A DNA stretch of 64,000 bases, taken from the NCBI GenBank assembly GCA_963791225.1, contig CAWBRV010000003.1, forward strand, positions 1,054,001-1,118,000, read 5' to 3'. The notes beneath the pieces are model-generated. The model searched no databases and was not told the origin of the DNA. It worked only from the letters and a program-made list of their open reading frames with translations. The translations under genes were made by a program, and so were the position numbers. Source of the stretch: PALSA-612 sp963791225. GTDB taxonomy: Bacteria; Actinomycetota; Thermoleophilia; Gaiellales; Gaiellaceae. Below, piece by piece: positions 42,232 through 50,508 of the stretch. Within the stretch, counting starts at the first letter, position 1, and every line of letters begins with the position of its first letter.

Positions 42232-43368
42232 CTACGGTGCGAGCATTCGCTCGAGGTGGCTGGCGGCTCGTTCTCCTCCGCCTCCTCGGTCGCGAAGAGC
42301 ACGGGCAGCCCGCTTGGAGCGTCTGCGAACGACCGGGTCGGAGAGGAGTTCCTCGAGCGCCGCTCGGATCTCGTCCGACGTCGCGTTCGGCGCCAGTAGC
42401 CGTCCCGCCCCGAACGCCTCGGCGCGCCTGCCGTTCCACTCCTGCTCGCGCATGAGCGGAGAGACCAGGACCGGGACGCCGTGTGCAAGGGCGGCGAGAA
42501 CGGTGTTGTGACCGCCGTTCGTCACGACGAGCATCGCGCCGGGCAGCGCCGCTTCGTGCGGCACCCAGTTCTTCACCACCGCGTTCGCCGGCGCCTGGAC
42601 CATATCCCCGTCCGCGTCCAGACCGAGCGTCGCGAGTACGCGCACGGGCAAATCGCCGAGCGCATCCAGGATCTGCTGGAGCTGTGCCGGCCGCTGCCGA
42701 CGGTAGAGACTGCTCGGGCTGACGAGAACGAGCGGACGCCGATCGTCTGGCGGCCAGGGACTATCCCAGCGCGGAAGCTCGGGATCGATCATCCGGCCGA
42801 CGTACTCGACGCGCCGGTCTCGCCGGCCGTGAATCGGGAAGTCGAAACGCTTCGTGGAGAAGACGAGCACGAGCTTTGCCCAAGAGGCGAGCGCAGTCGA
42901 GGCCTCGCCCAGGCCGAGCGCCGCCCGCGCTGCGCCATCGTCGTACATGTGTTGGCCGTACCAGAGGGCCCACGGCGTGTACAGCACGGGCAGGACGCAC
43001 GCAGTCGGCACGCGCGCCGCCTCGGCGGCCGTGAACGCCGCGGCGAGCAGGTAGTCGATGACCGCGACGTCCACGCGCTCGCACTGGAGGAGGTCGACCA
43101 GTTCCTCGGCCAGCGCGGGCGACTCGAAATGCCTGGCTCCCTGCCGGATCTGCTCGGCCAGCGGCACAGCTTCCGAGTGCCGGCGGAGCTGGAACGCCGT
43201 GAACGGGAGGTGCACGGCGCCGGCGGCCGCGACTTGGCTCTCGAGTTCGGCCGGGGCGTAAACCGAGACGGCGTGGCCGCGCCCTACGAGACGCCTGGCG
43301 AGCGTCAACTCTGGTGTCGCGTGTCCGGTGAACCCCGGCGTGGCGATGAGAAAGCGGCCGCGCTTCAT
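42232..43368 (-). CDS. glycosyltransferase, GT-B (UGT/macrolide GT-like)
   Basis: A 378-residue two-domain glycosyltransferase of family 1. The N-terminal acceptor domain starts GRFLIATPGFTGHATPELTLARRLVGRGHAVSVYAP. The C-terminal donor domain shows RPLVLVSPSSLYRRQ, VKNWVPHEAALPGAMLVVTNGGHNTVLAALAHGVPVLVSPLMREQEWNGRRAEAFGAG (the G-G-x-N-T and E-Q nucleotide-sugar motif, about 290-345). ATG at 43368 opens the first strand; the in-frame ORF upstream is arginine-rich and rejected. It should glycosylate a small lipophilic acceptor or lipid. Confidence 0.88.
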   Translation of the reverse strand: MKRGRFLIATPGFTGHATPELTLARRLVGRGHAVSVYAPAELESQVAAAGAVHLPFTAFQLRRHSEAVPLAEQIRQGARHFESPALAEELVDLLQCERVDVAVIDYLLAAAFTAAEAARVPTACVLPVLYTPWALWYGQHMYDDGAARAALGLGEASTALASWAKLVLVFSTKRFDFPIHGRRDRRVEYVGRMIDPELPRWDSPWPPDDRRPLVLVSPSSLYRRQRPAQLQQILDALGDLPVRVLATLGLDADGDMVQAPANAVVKNWVPHEAALPGAMLVVTNGGHNTVLAALAHGVPVLVSPLMREQEWNGRRAEAFGAGRLLAPNATSDEIRAALEELLSDPVVRRRSKRAARALRDRGGGGERAASHLERMLAP

Positions 43369-43776
43369 CTCTCGTGGACGTCGGCGGGGGACCAGACTCC
43401 GGAGGGACTGTCTACGAGGCTGCGCCGGCAATAAGCGGCGTCTCGAGGCCTGAATCGGATCGGACGTTTCTCACGTGAATCCTGGCGTTCTACCGGATAC
43501 CCGGGTCCAGCGGGACGCGACGCGCGTGTGGCCGAAGGTCAAACTGACTTTCGAGACTCTCCTCGTTTGGCTCAACCACGCCGTTTGAGGCGGGTGCGAG
43601 CCAGTCTGTGCGCCAGTCAGTTAGCGCCGCCCCCACCACCGTCAAGAGACGGCGACTGTCCTGCCGGACGCGGCCGCCCCCTCGTTTCCAGAAATCGGAC
43701 GAAAGCTGCTCACGCTTGCATTGTCACGGCCGGTATCGAGCTCTGACCTTGCGCGGAGAAACGGGCAGGGTAGGAG
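43369..43776. other. 408-base stretch without a supported gene
   Basis: Only short shadow frames without ribosome sites are seen between the GT-B gene and the secreted protein. I find no RNA gene or repeat. It should hold the promoter of the GT-B gene. Confidence 0.45.
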
Positions 43777-44595
43777 TCAGGCGGAAGACGCTGGGACGCG
43801 AACAGACGCGATGACCTTCTTGGCTTCCGGCAGGAACGCCCTGAGCTGGGCTGTGCCGGTCGTTTCGACTACGGCTACGAACAGATGCTGTTTACCGCCA
43901 TAACGAACATCCGCCAGGTAGAAACGGCTGATCGATTTCCCGGCAATCCCGTAGGGCTCATCCCACTGCGGGTACCCGAGGAAGTTGGCGCACGCCTTCG
44001 CTGGACAGCTGGGATCATCGTTCACTGCGTCGTCGGCGACGCCGATGTCCACGACGCGGGCACGTATCGTCCCGATTCTGCCGCTGGTCGGCTTGGACAC
44101 CGTCAGATTGGGGTTCTCTTGGAGCCAGGTGAGAAGACTCGCCGCTGTTCGGCGTGGCGGGCCGACGCGCTGCAAGGACCCGGGCTTCGTCGTGTAGACG
44201 TCTTCCCAGAAGACGACACGCGAACTGGGGTTCTTCTTGGCATAGGCAGCGAACTCACCCGTGCTGTCTTCTTCCGAGAACCAGCCCCGTGCGAACGACA
44301 GCTTCATTTGCTTGGCGAAGAAGTACCGCGTCCGATAGGTGCCGGTCGTCAAGTTCCCAGGAGTGGTCCCGCCTGGCGGCAGGCATTGCGGTGCACAGCC
44401 GGGAATATTGCTTGCCGCCTGAGGAATTCCGCCAGCGCCACCTGAGCACGCCAAGCTCTCAGTGAGAAACGCGTTCGTCGTCACTATCTGCCCGCAAGAA
44501 GTGATCGGGCTTCCGCCTTTCCCGGTCGCCTCCGGTGCAACAACAACAACGAGCACGAGCGCGACCACCGCTGCCAAGCTGGCTCGCAGTTTCAT
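43777..44595 (-). CDS. secreted cysteine-containing protein, unknown function
   Basis: A 272-residue exported protein. A signal peptide (MKLRASLAAVVALVLVVVVAPEATG) is followed by a low-complexity cysteine/proline region (TSCGQIV; LACSGGAGGIPQ; NIPGCAPQCLPPGG). A globular part follows (YRTRYFFAKQMKLSFARGWFSEEDSTGEFAAY; QHLFVAVVETTGTAQLRAFLPEAKKVIASVRVP). ATG at 44595 follows GGGAGG. No family is recognised. The last strand-helix part looks like a repair-esterase or lipoprotein-like domain, but I do not name it. Confidence 0.75.
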   Translation of the reverse strand: MKLRASLAAVVALVLVVVVAPEATGKGGSPITSCGQIVTTNAFLTESLACSGGAGGIPQAASNIPGCAPQCLPPGGTTPGNLTTGTYRTRYFFAKQMKLSFARGWFSEEDSTGEFAAYAKKNPSSRVVFWEDVYTTKPGSLQRVGPPRRTAASLLTWLQENPNLTVSKPTSGRIGTIRARVVDIGVADDAVNDDPSCPAKACANFLGYPQWDEPYGIAGKSISRFYLADVRYGGKQHLFVAVVETTGTAQLRAFLPEAKKVIASVRVPASSA

Positions 44596-44827
44596 TCGCC
44601 TGCCTCCCTCTCCCTAAAGGCCACCAGACGGTGGCGCCGCACGACACTACGTGGCTGAACACACGCTGTCCATCAGGCTCACGGCGATGCCCGAGCTAAC
44701 CAGCCGAGCCCTCCGAGCGACGCCCGACAGGGGGTTCCTCCCACGCCGCGCTCGTCGTGCGTGTTCGGTTTCGCGACGGTGGCAGCTGATGAGCCAGTGG
44801 TCTACGATCGGCTGCTTGCACGAGTTC

Positions 44828-45265
44828 GTGCCGCGTGACTTCGACGTACCTCGTCGGCTCGAGACGCCGCAGTTCGTGCTCGAGCCGCTCGGGCCTGAAC
44901 ACAACGAGCAGGACTACGACGCCTGGACGTCGTCGATGGACCACATCGCCGCGACGCCCGGATGGGGCGACGGTCGCTGGCCGCGAGAGATGACGCCGGA
45001 CGAGAACCGGGCGGACCTGCAGCGCCATGCCGACGACTTCTACAACCGGACGGGGTTCACGTACACGGTGCTCGATCCGGCGAACCGCGACGTGATCGGG
45101 TGCGTCTACATCTACCCGCTACCCGACAGCAACGACGACGCCCGTGCGCTCTCCTGGGTACGGGCGAGCCACGCGGAACTGGACGTCCCCCTCTGGCGCG
45201 CCGTCAGCGACTGGCTCGCGTCCGACTGGCCGTTCGACAGCGTCGAGTACGCGCCGCGAACGTAG
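44828..45265 (+). CDS. GNAT-like N-acetyltransferase
   Basis: A 145-residue protein matching a GNAT group seen in actinobacteria. VPRRLETPQFVLEPLGPEHNEQDYDAWTSSMDHI lies at the N-terminus, then FTYTVLDPANRDVIGCVYIYPLPDSNDDARALSWVRASHAELD (about 78-120). It is short for the fold and lacks the canonical R-G-x-G-x-A loop; only LDVPLWRAVSDWLASDWPF remains at that place. GTG at 44828 is chosen because homologous-looking sequence begins there; the longer frame upstream is basic and unconserved-looking. Confidence 0.75.
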   Translation: MPRDFDVPRRLETPQFVLEPLGPEHNEQDYDAWTSSMDHIAATPGWGDGRWPREMTPDENRADLQRHADDFYNRTGFTYTVLDPANRDVIGCVYIYPLPDSNDDARALSWVRASHAELDVPLWRAVSDWLASDWPFDSVEYAPRT

Positions 45266-45448
45266 CCTCCCGTCGCGAGCTCCGAACTTGCCTCTCGAAA
45301 CGAACCGGCATCGCGACCACCCCCGCCTGCGAATCGCGCGAATGAGACGGGACTCGGTCGGACGCCCGCTGGCAAGGTCGATGACAGTCGGTTGAGCGGG
45401 ACGACAGTCGCCCAAGCAACCAGCGTCGGCGCGGTGTAGCTTCGTGGC

Positions 45449-45886
45449 ATGAGCGACAACAACATCTGGACCGACGATTGGGCTCCCGGCGAGGATTGGT
45501 CGGGAGGCGGAAGCCGGTCGAAGCGGCTTCCGCGCGGCGACGACCTCGGCGCGAGCGTCTACGAACTCGGGCCTGGGAACTGGGTGCCGTTTCACTTCCA
45601 CCACGCGTCGGAGGAACTGCTCGTCGTCCTGCGCGGACGTCCTACCCTCCGCACTGGCGACAGCAGCCGGCAACTCGACGAGGGCGAGGCTGTGCATTTC
45701 CCGACCGGCCCGGCTGGTGTGCATGGCCTCTCGAACGAGACGGATGAGCCGGTGCGGTATCTGATGGCGTCGACGCTTCGATCGCCCGAAGTTGCCGAGT
45801 ATCCCGATCTGCACCAGATCACCGCGCAGGCGCGAACGGCATCCCAGACCGGCGAGCAGCTCTGGTTGATCCACGACGTCAGCTAG
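45449..45886 (+). CDS. cupin-domain protein
   Basis: A 145-residue cupin. GASVYELGPGNWVPFHFHHASEELLVVLRGRPTLRTGDSSRQLDEGEAVHFPTGPAGVHGLSNETDEPVRYLMAST (about residues 32-109) has both cupin motifs. The metal ligands appear as H-x-H-x(5)-E and a later H in GVHGL. Small cupins of this kind bind metals or sugars. ATG at 45449 is used. It stands alone between the GNAT-like gene and the tRNA-Ser gene. Confidence 0.88.
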   Translation: MSDNNIWTDDWAPGEDWSGGGSRSKRLPRGDDLGASVYELGPGNWVPFHFHHASEELLVVLRGRPTLRTGDSSRQLDEGEAVHFPTGPAGVHGLSNETDEPVRYLMASTLRSPEVAEYPDLHQITAQARTASQTGEQLWLIHDVS

Positions 45887-46315
45887 ACCGTTCGGGGATG
45901 ACCCCGATCGCGAGCGTCCTGTCGGAGCGACGTCCGACAGGTGACCTGTCCCACCCGCGCGCCGGCGCGAGTGTTCGGTCACTCGAGGGTGACAGGAGCT
46001 ACTGCCGTCAAGCACGTAGGCGAAGGGTCGCCCCTTTCCTGCCTATGACGCTCGGCGGACAGACTGACGATCAGCATGAGAATTCAGCCGGGGATAAGAC
46101 AACTCTGTAGTCACCGGACCGATACCAGGCAACGGTCGAGCTTTCAGCCGCGACCGTGGCGCGCCAGGCGCCTTCGTGGCCAGTTTCCCGTCCGCCAGTC
46201 GTCCGCCGGTCCCAACCAAACACGGCGGACGGTCACGGATGAACACGGAGGTCACGACCGGCACCGAGGAGCCGCGGACTACCGCATGGTTGAGCCGTAG
46301 ACCGCATGGTTGCAG
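45887..46315. other. 429-base stretch without a supported gene
   Basis: It lies between the cupin gene and tRNA-Ser(UGA). Frames are short and without motifs. A palindromic GCGCGCCGGCGCG run occurs near 45957. No integrase, repeat array or RNA gene is seen, although this is where an integrative element would carry its integrase. Confidence 0.45.
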
Positions 46316-46402
46316 CGGCGGGGGTGGGATTCGAACCCACGGCGCCCGTGAAGACGCAACGGTTTTCAAGACCGCCCCGTTCGACCGCTCCGGCACCCCG
46401 CC
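46316..46402 (-). tRNA. tRNA-Ser(UGA)
   Basis: Class II tRNA of 87 nt on the minus strand. The acceptor strands GGCGGGG and CCCCGCC pair perfectly, with discriminator G. The anticodon arm is GGCGGT-CTTGAAA-ACCGTT-like, giving TGA, which decodes UCA serine. A long variable arm and the T-arm GTGGG-TTCGAAT-CCCAC are clear. No CCA is encoded. A copy of its 3' end lies at 40531-40554. Confidence 0.95.
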
Positions 46403-46434
46403 GAGGGTCAAGCGTAACGGCCTGGCCGAGGCGG

Positions 46435-47265
46435 CTACGAGGTGCGCGGCGTGAACGGGTGCAGCTCGTCCCTGCCCTCCTCGATGACGCCGTAGCTCGA
46501 CTCGGGGACCTCGTTCCAGGCGCCGGCGAGGTCGCCCAGTGGTTCCGACACGACGAGGCGCGTCTCGGCCGACAGGTCGTGCAGCACCGGGTTGTCGGGG
46601 TGCTGGTGACGCAGCGTCGTGACGTCCGTCGAGTAGAACAGCGAGCGCGACTTCCCCTCGCTCGAATAGCGGAAGGCCCAGACGCGCCTGCCGTCGGTCG
46701 TCGCCACGGTCATCTGGATCGGATGCTCGACGCCGTGGCGACGGCCGGTCTCCTCGATTAGACCGACCGCGCGCTCGACCGCGGCCGGCGGGTCGTCCTC
46801 GAGGCCGAACGTCAGCGCCAGGAAGAAGAACACCTCGGAGTCGGTCGAGCCCTCGATCGACGGGTAGAGCGACGGGTCGACGGCGAACACGAGGTCGCGC
46901 TTCACCTGGTGGAACTCGCGGATCAGCCCGTTGTGCATCCAGAGCCAGTTCCCGTACCTGAACGGGTGGCAGTTCGTCTGCTGGATCGGCGAGCCCGACG
47001 AGGCGCGAATGTGGGCGAAGATGAGCGGCGAGTCGACGTGCGCCGCCAGGTCACGCAGGTTGCGGTCGTTCCAGGCCGGCTCGACGCTGTGGAAGACGCC
47101 GGGCGTGTCGCCGACGCCGTACCAGCCGATGCCGAACCCGTCGCCGTTCGTCGTCTCCGCGCCGAGCCGCGAGTGGAGGCTCTGGTCGATCAGCGAGTGC
47201 TTCGGCTTGTAGAGCAGTTCCTCGATCCGGACCGGGGAGCCCGAGTACGCGACCCAGCGGCACAT
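46435..47265 (-). CDS. class II glutamine amidotransferase (YafJ/EgtC-like)
   Basis: A 276-residue Ntn-hydrolase. After removal of Met1, Cys2 (MCRWVAYSG) would be the nucleophile that frees ammonia from glutamine. TNGDGFGIGWYGVGDTPGVFHSVEPAWNDRNLRDLAAHVDSPLIFAHIRASSG (about residues 39-91), NCHPFRYGNWLWMHNGLI and GSTDSEVFFFLAL are standard for the family. ATG at 47265 has AAGGAGG upstream. It starts 23 bp after the glutamate decarboxylase gene on the same strand, so both enzymes are probably made together and both use glutamine/glutamate. Confidence 0.92.
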   Translation of the reverse strand: MCRWVAYSGSPVRIEELLYKPKHSLIDQSLHSRLGAETTNGDGFGIGWYGVGDTPGVFHSVEPAWNDRNLRDLAAHVDSPLIFAHIRASSGSPIQQTNCHPFRYGNWLWMHNGLIREFHQVKRDLVFAVDPSLYPSIEGSTDSEVFFFLALTFGLEDDPPAAVERAVGLIEETGRRHGVEHPIQMTVATTDGRRVWAFRYSSEGKSRSLFYSTDVTTLRHQHPDNPVLHDLSAETRLVVSEPLGDLAGAWNEVPESSYGVIEEGRDELHPFTPRTS

Positions 47266-47288
47266 GGTCGTCCTCCTTCGCTAGCTGG

Positions 47289-48677
47289 CTAGTGGTGGAA
47301 GGCCGACACGCTCGCGTCGCGGACCGGCGCGGCCTGCTTCTCGAGTTGCTGGAGCTGCCGCTTCAGGTCGTGGACGAGCAGGTCGGCGAGGTCGTGGGTG
47401 AAGCCCTGCCTGACCACGACCCGCAGCGCCGCGAGGTCGGTGCGGTTGGCGGGGAACGTGTAGGCGGGGACGAGCCAGCCGCGCTCGCGCAGGGCGTTCG
47501 AGACGTCGAAGACCGTGTAGTTGTCGACGCCGTCTGCGAGCGTGAAGGCGAACACCGGCAGCTCGTCGCCCTTCGTGATCAGCGCGAACGGCCCGAGCTC
47601 CGCGATCAGGCCCGACAGCCGCGTCGCCACCTCACGCGCGTAGCCCTGCACCGCGCGGTAGCCGTCGAAGCCGAGGCGCAGCGCCATGTAGTACTGGGCC
47701 ACGACCTGCGCACCCGGGCGCGAGAAGTTCAGCGCAAAGGTCGGCATGTTGTCGCCGAGGTAGTTGACCCAGAAGATCAGATCCTCGGGCAGCGCGTCCG
47801 CGTCGCGCCACACGATCCAGCCGACACCGGGATAGACGAGGCCGTACTTGTGGCCGGACGCGTTGATCGACGCGACGCGAGGGAGCCGGAAGTCCCAGAC
47901 GAGGTCGGGGTCGACGAACGGGGCGAAGAATCCGCCCGAGGCGCCGTCGACGTGGACGGGGACGTCGAGCCCTGTCCGCGACTGGAGGTCGTCGAGCGCC
48001 GCGCAGATCTCCTGCACGGGCTCGTAGGAGCCGTCGAAGGTGGAGCCGAGGATCGCGACGACGCCGATCGTGTTCTCGTCGCAGAGCGCGACCGCCTCGT
48101 CTGCCGACAGGTGGAAGCGGTCGCCCTCCATCGGGACGAGGCGCATCTCGACGTCCCAGTAGTTCGCGAACTTCTCCCAGCAGACCTGGACGTTGATGCC
48201 CATCACGAGGTTCGGCTTGTCGGTCGGCTCGCCGGCGGCCTTGCGGCGCTGCTGCCAGCGTCGCTTGAGTGCGAGCCCGCCCAGCATCGCCGCCTCGCTC
48301 GACCCGGTCGTCGAGCAGCCGGTCGCCTCATCGGCGTCGGGCGCGTGCCAGAGCCGGCTGAGCATGTTCACGCAGCGCATCTCGAGCTCCGCGGTCTGCG
48401 GGTACTCGTCCTTGTCGATCATGTTCTTGTCGAGGCACTCGGCCATCAGCTTCTCCGCCTGCGGCTCCATCCAGGTCGTCACGAAGGTGGCGAGGTTCAT
48501 GCGCGCGTTGCCGTCGAGCATCAGCTCGTCGTGGACGATCTGGTACGCGAGGTCGGGCGGCATGGCTGCATCGGCCAGTTCGTGCCGCGGGATGCGCCGC
48601 CCCTCGAGCCCGAACAGGGGCGCGATCGAGAGATCGTGTGCCGGTCGGTGGGCCGCCTTCGGGTGCTTGAGTGTCAC
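47289..48677 (-). CDS. gadB: glutamate decarboxylase (PLP-dependent)
   Basis: Converts glutamate to GABA and CO2 and consumes a proton, as in acid resistance. The 462-residue length equals the family's. The PLP lysine is K277 in SINASGHKYGLVYPGVGW. VHVDGASGGFFAPF holds the PLP aspartate, and GCSTTGSSEAAMLGGLALKRRWQ lies in the substrate region. The end (ASVSAFHH) carries the terminal H-H pair seen in GadB-type enzymes. GTG at 48677 is preferred: AGGAGG lies 6 bases upstream and TLKHP begins the family match. The GATase II gene follows. No antiporter gadC is adjacent. Confidence 0.95.
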   Translation of the reverse strand: MTLKHPKAAHRPAHDLSIAPLFGLEGRRIPRHELADAAMPPDLAYQIVHDELMLDGNARMNLATFVTTWMEPQAEKLMAECLDKNMIDKDEYPQTAELEMRCVNMLSRLWHAPDADEATGCSTTGSSEAAMLGGLALKRRWQQRRKAAGEPTDKPNLVMGINVQVCWEKFANYWDVEMRLVPMEGDRFHLSADEAVALCDENTIGVVAILGSTFDGSYEPVQEICAALDDLQSRTGLDVPVHVDGASGGFFAPFVDPDLVWDFRLPRVASINASGHKYGLVYPGVGWIVWRDADALPEDLIFWVNYLGDNMPTFALNFSRPGAQVVAQYYMALRLGFDGYRAVQGYAREVATRLSGLIAELGPFALITKGDELPVFAFTLADGVDNYTVFDVSNALRERGWLVPAYTFPANRTDLAALRVVVRQGFTHDLADLLVHDLKRQLQQLEKQAAPVRDASVSAFHH

Positions 48678-48759
48678 GAACGTCCTCCTGGAGTCGTCGT
48701 GTCCAGTCAAGCCGAGCGCGACGGAGCCGCCATCGTTCCGTGTGGGTGATGCACGCCGA

Positions 48760-50508
48760 TCAGTTCGGCGGCTTCGCGGGGCCGATCCCGCACGTCGTGC
48801 CGCGTCGCGCGTAGGTCACGTAGTTGTAGTGCGTCGAGAGCGGGCGGTACATCGGCGAGTGCACGAGCGCGTAGAGTGGCGTGTTCGTTCGGTAGTGCTC
48901 CTTGCGAGCGAGCTTGCGGGCGTCGTACGGAATGCGCTTGACGAGGACGGCCACGTCGGGGAAGCCGTGGGACTCCCAGTAGCGGATCAGCGTCCGCTGA
49001 TACGCCTCGGTCTTGCCGGGCGCGACGGTGGCGATCCAGGCGCTGTTCGTGTCTCCGCGCTTTGCGGCGAGCAGGTAGCCGGCGGGAAAGTCCCTGAAGA
49101 ACGCGATCCGGCAGTGGGGGCCGATCCGCGCCAGGTCACGCCGGAACTGCTCGAGGAACAGCTCCTTGTTCAGGCTCGTCCTGATGCCCGCGTACGGGCC
49201 GCTGCTCGCGGCGGTGGTGAGGTTCGAGATCGGGCCGTCGCGGTAGACCGCTCCTCCGAGCGCGACGAGCAGAGCGGGCACGATCACCGCCGGCCAGACG
49301 ACCGGCCTCGGCGCGGCGCGAGTGGCCGCGAGCGAGTCCTGGATCGCCCAGATGAGAAACGCCGTCGTCACGAGCGTGGCCGGGAAGAAGCCGATGCCGA
49401 AATTGACGCCGCCGTTCGTGCTCGAGTACGCGGTCGCGAAGCCGGCGACGAGCGCAGGCAGCCAGACGGCCGCGAACAGGCGCCGCGCCTCGGCCCGCGG
49501 CCAGACGAACACGAGCAAGGGCAGCGCAAGCGCGCCGTAGTGCGACACGTACTCGAGCGTCGCCGTGTACGTCGGCGAGTCGAAGGAGTTGTAGAGCGAG
49601 CCGGGCAGGACGAGCAGCGGCAGCGCCACGAGCACGAGCGGCGCCAGCCGACGGCGGACATGCCAGAGCACGCCGAGCAGTACGAGCGCGGGCAGCACGA
49701 GGTACCAGAAGTGGAGCGTCGACCACTCGTGGCCGAAGACGTCGCCGACCTTGCCGATCCCGCCCGAGTGGCCGAGGTAGTCCGACGAGCGGTGGTAGCC
49801 GCTGACCACGTCGTGCAGGCCGGCGACCCCGACGACGGCGCCCATCGCCGCGCAGCCGACGACGAGCGCCGGCACGCCGAAGCCGACGACCTCCCTCCGC
49901 CAGCGCGACGGCTCGAGCGCGAGCCGCAGCCCGAAGCACGCGACGACGGCGACGACGAGCGACGGATAGGCGAACACCGCGAGCCCGCAGCAGACGCCGG
50001 CGACCACGAGCCAGGCCACGGTCGTCCGCGGCCGGAGCGAGAGGTAGCCGAGCAGGCAGCCGACTGTGAACAGGCCGCCGCCGATCGTGTTGTAGCTCAG
50101 GCTGTGGATGTCGAACGGGACGAACGCGACGGCCGTGCACGCGAGCAGAAGCGCGGCCGCGCCGCTCCTCAGCACGCTGCGCAGCGAGACGAAGATCGCC
50201 GTGCCGACGAGCAGCGAGAGCACGAACTGGAGGTGGCGGACGAAGAGGACGACGCCGTCCACGCCCGCCGCCAGTTGGTAGAGCCAGACGAACGGGAAGA
50301 CGAGCAGCCCGGCCTGCTGGGCGACCGTCGTCTCGTCCACGAACGGCCGCGCGTGGAGCGCGAAGCGGTACGCCAGGACGACGTAGAACGACTCGTCGGT
50401 GAGGTCGACCCCGTACCAGAGCCGCCAGTACGTGATGCCGACGACGGCGAACGCGACGACGCCGGCGAGCGCCTTGGTCGGATCGAGGCGCCGCAGCGCC
50501 GCGCTCAG
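48760..50508 (-). CDS. multi-span membrane protein, GT-C glycosyltransferase-like
   Basis: A membrane protein of about 582 residues with 10 or more hydrophobic segments. YWRLWYGVDLTDESFYVVLAYRFALHARPFVDE occurs near residue 30, with the D-E pair in the first outer loop as in GT-C (PMT/ArnT-like) mannosyltransferases. A soluble C-terminal part follows (KELFLEQFRRDLARIGPHCRIAFFRDFPAGYLL). No ATG, GTG or TTG opens the frame: CTG at 50508 overlaps the serS stop (CTGA) and is the best start. It is probably co-translated with serS. Substrate unknown. Confidence 0.78.
   Translation of the reverse strand: MSAALRRLDPTKALAGVVAFAVVGITYWRLWYGVDLTDESFYVVLAYRFALHARPFVDETTVAQQAGLLVFPFVWLYQLAAGVDGVVLFVRHLQFVLSLLVGTAIFVSLRSVLRSGAAALLLACTAVAFVPFDIHSLSYNTIGGGLFTVGCLLGYLSLRPRTTVAWLVVAGVCCGLAVFAYPSLVVAVVACFGLRLALEPSRWRREVVGFGVPALVVGCAAMGAVVGVAGLHDVVSGYHRSSDYLGHSGGIGKVGDVFGHEWSTLHFWYLVLPALVLLGVLWHVRRRLAPLVLVALPLLVLPGSLYNSFDSPTYTATLEYVSHYGALALPLLVFVWPRAEARRLFAAVWLPALVAGFATAYSSTNGGVNFGIGFFPATLVTTAFLIWAIQDSLAATRAAPRPVVWPAVIVPALLVALGGAVYRDGPISNLTTAASSGPYAGIRTSLNKELFLEQFRRDLARIGPHCRIAFFRDFPAGYLLAAKRGDTNSAWIATVAPGKTEAYQRTLIRYWESHGFPDVAVLVKRIPYDARKLARKEHYRTNTPLYALVHSPMYRPLSTHYNYVTYARRGTTCGIGPAKPPN

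Noticed and set aside
40441..46402. Integrase or transposase of an integrative element
   Set aside because: I checked all frames between the tRNA fragment and tRNA-Ser for tyrosine-recombinase R-H-R-Y or DDE motifs and saw none.
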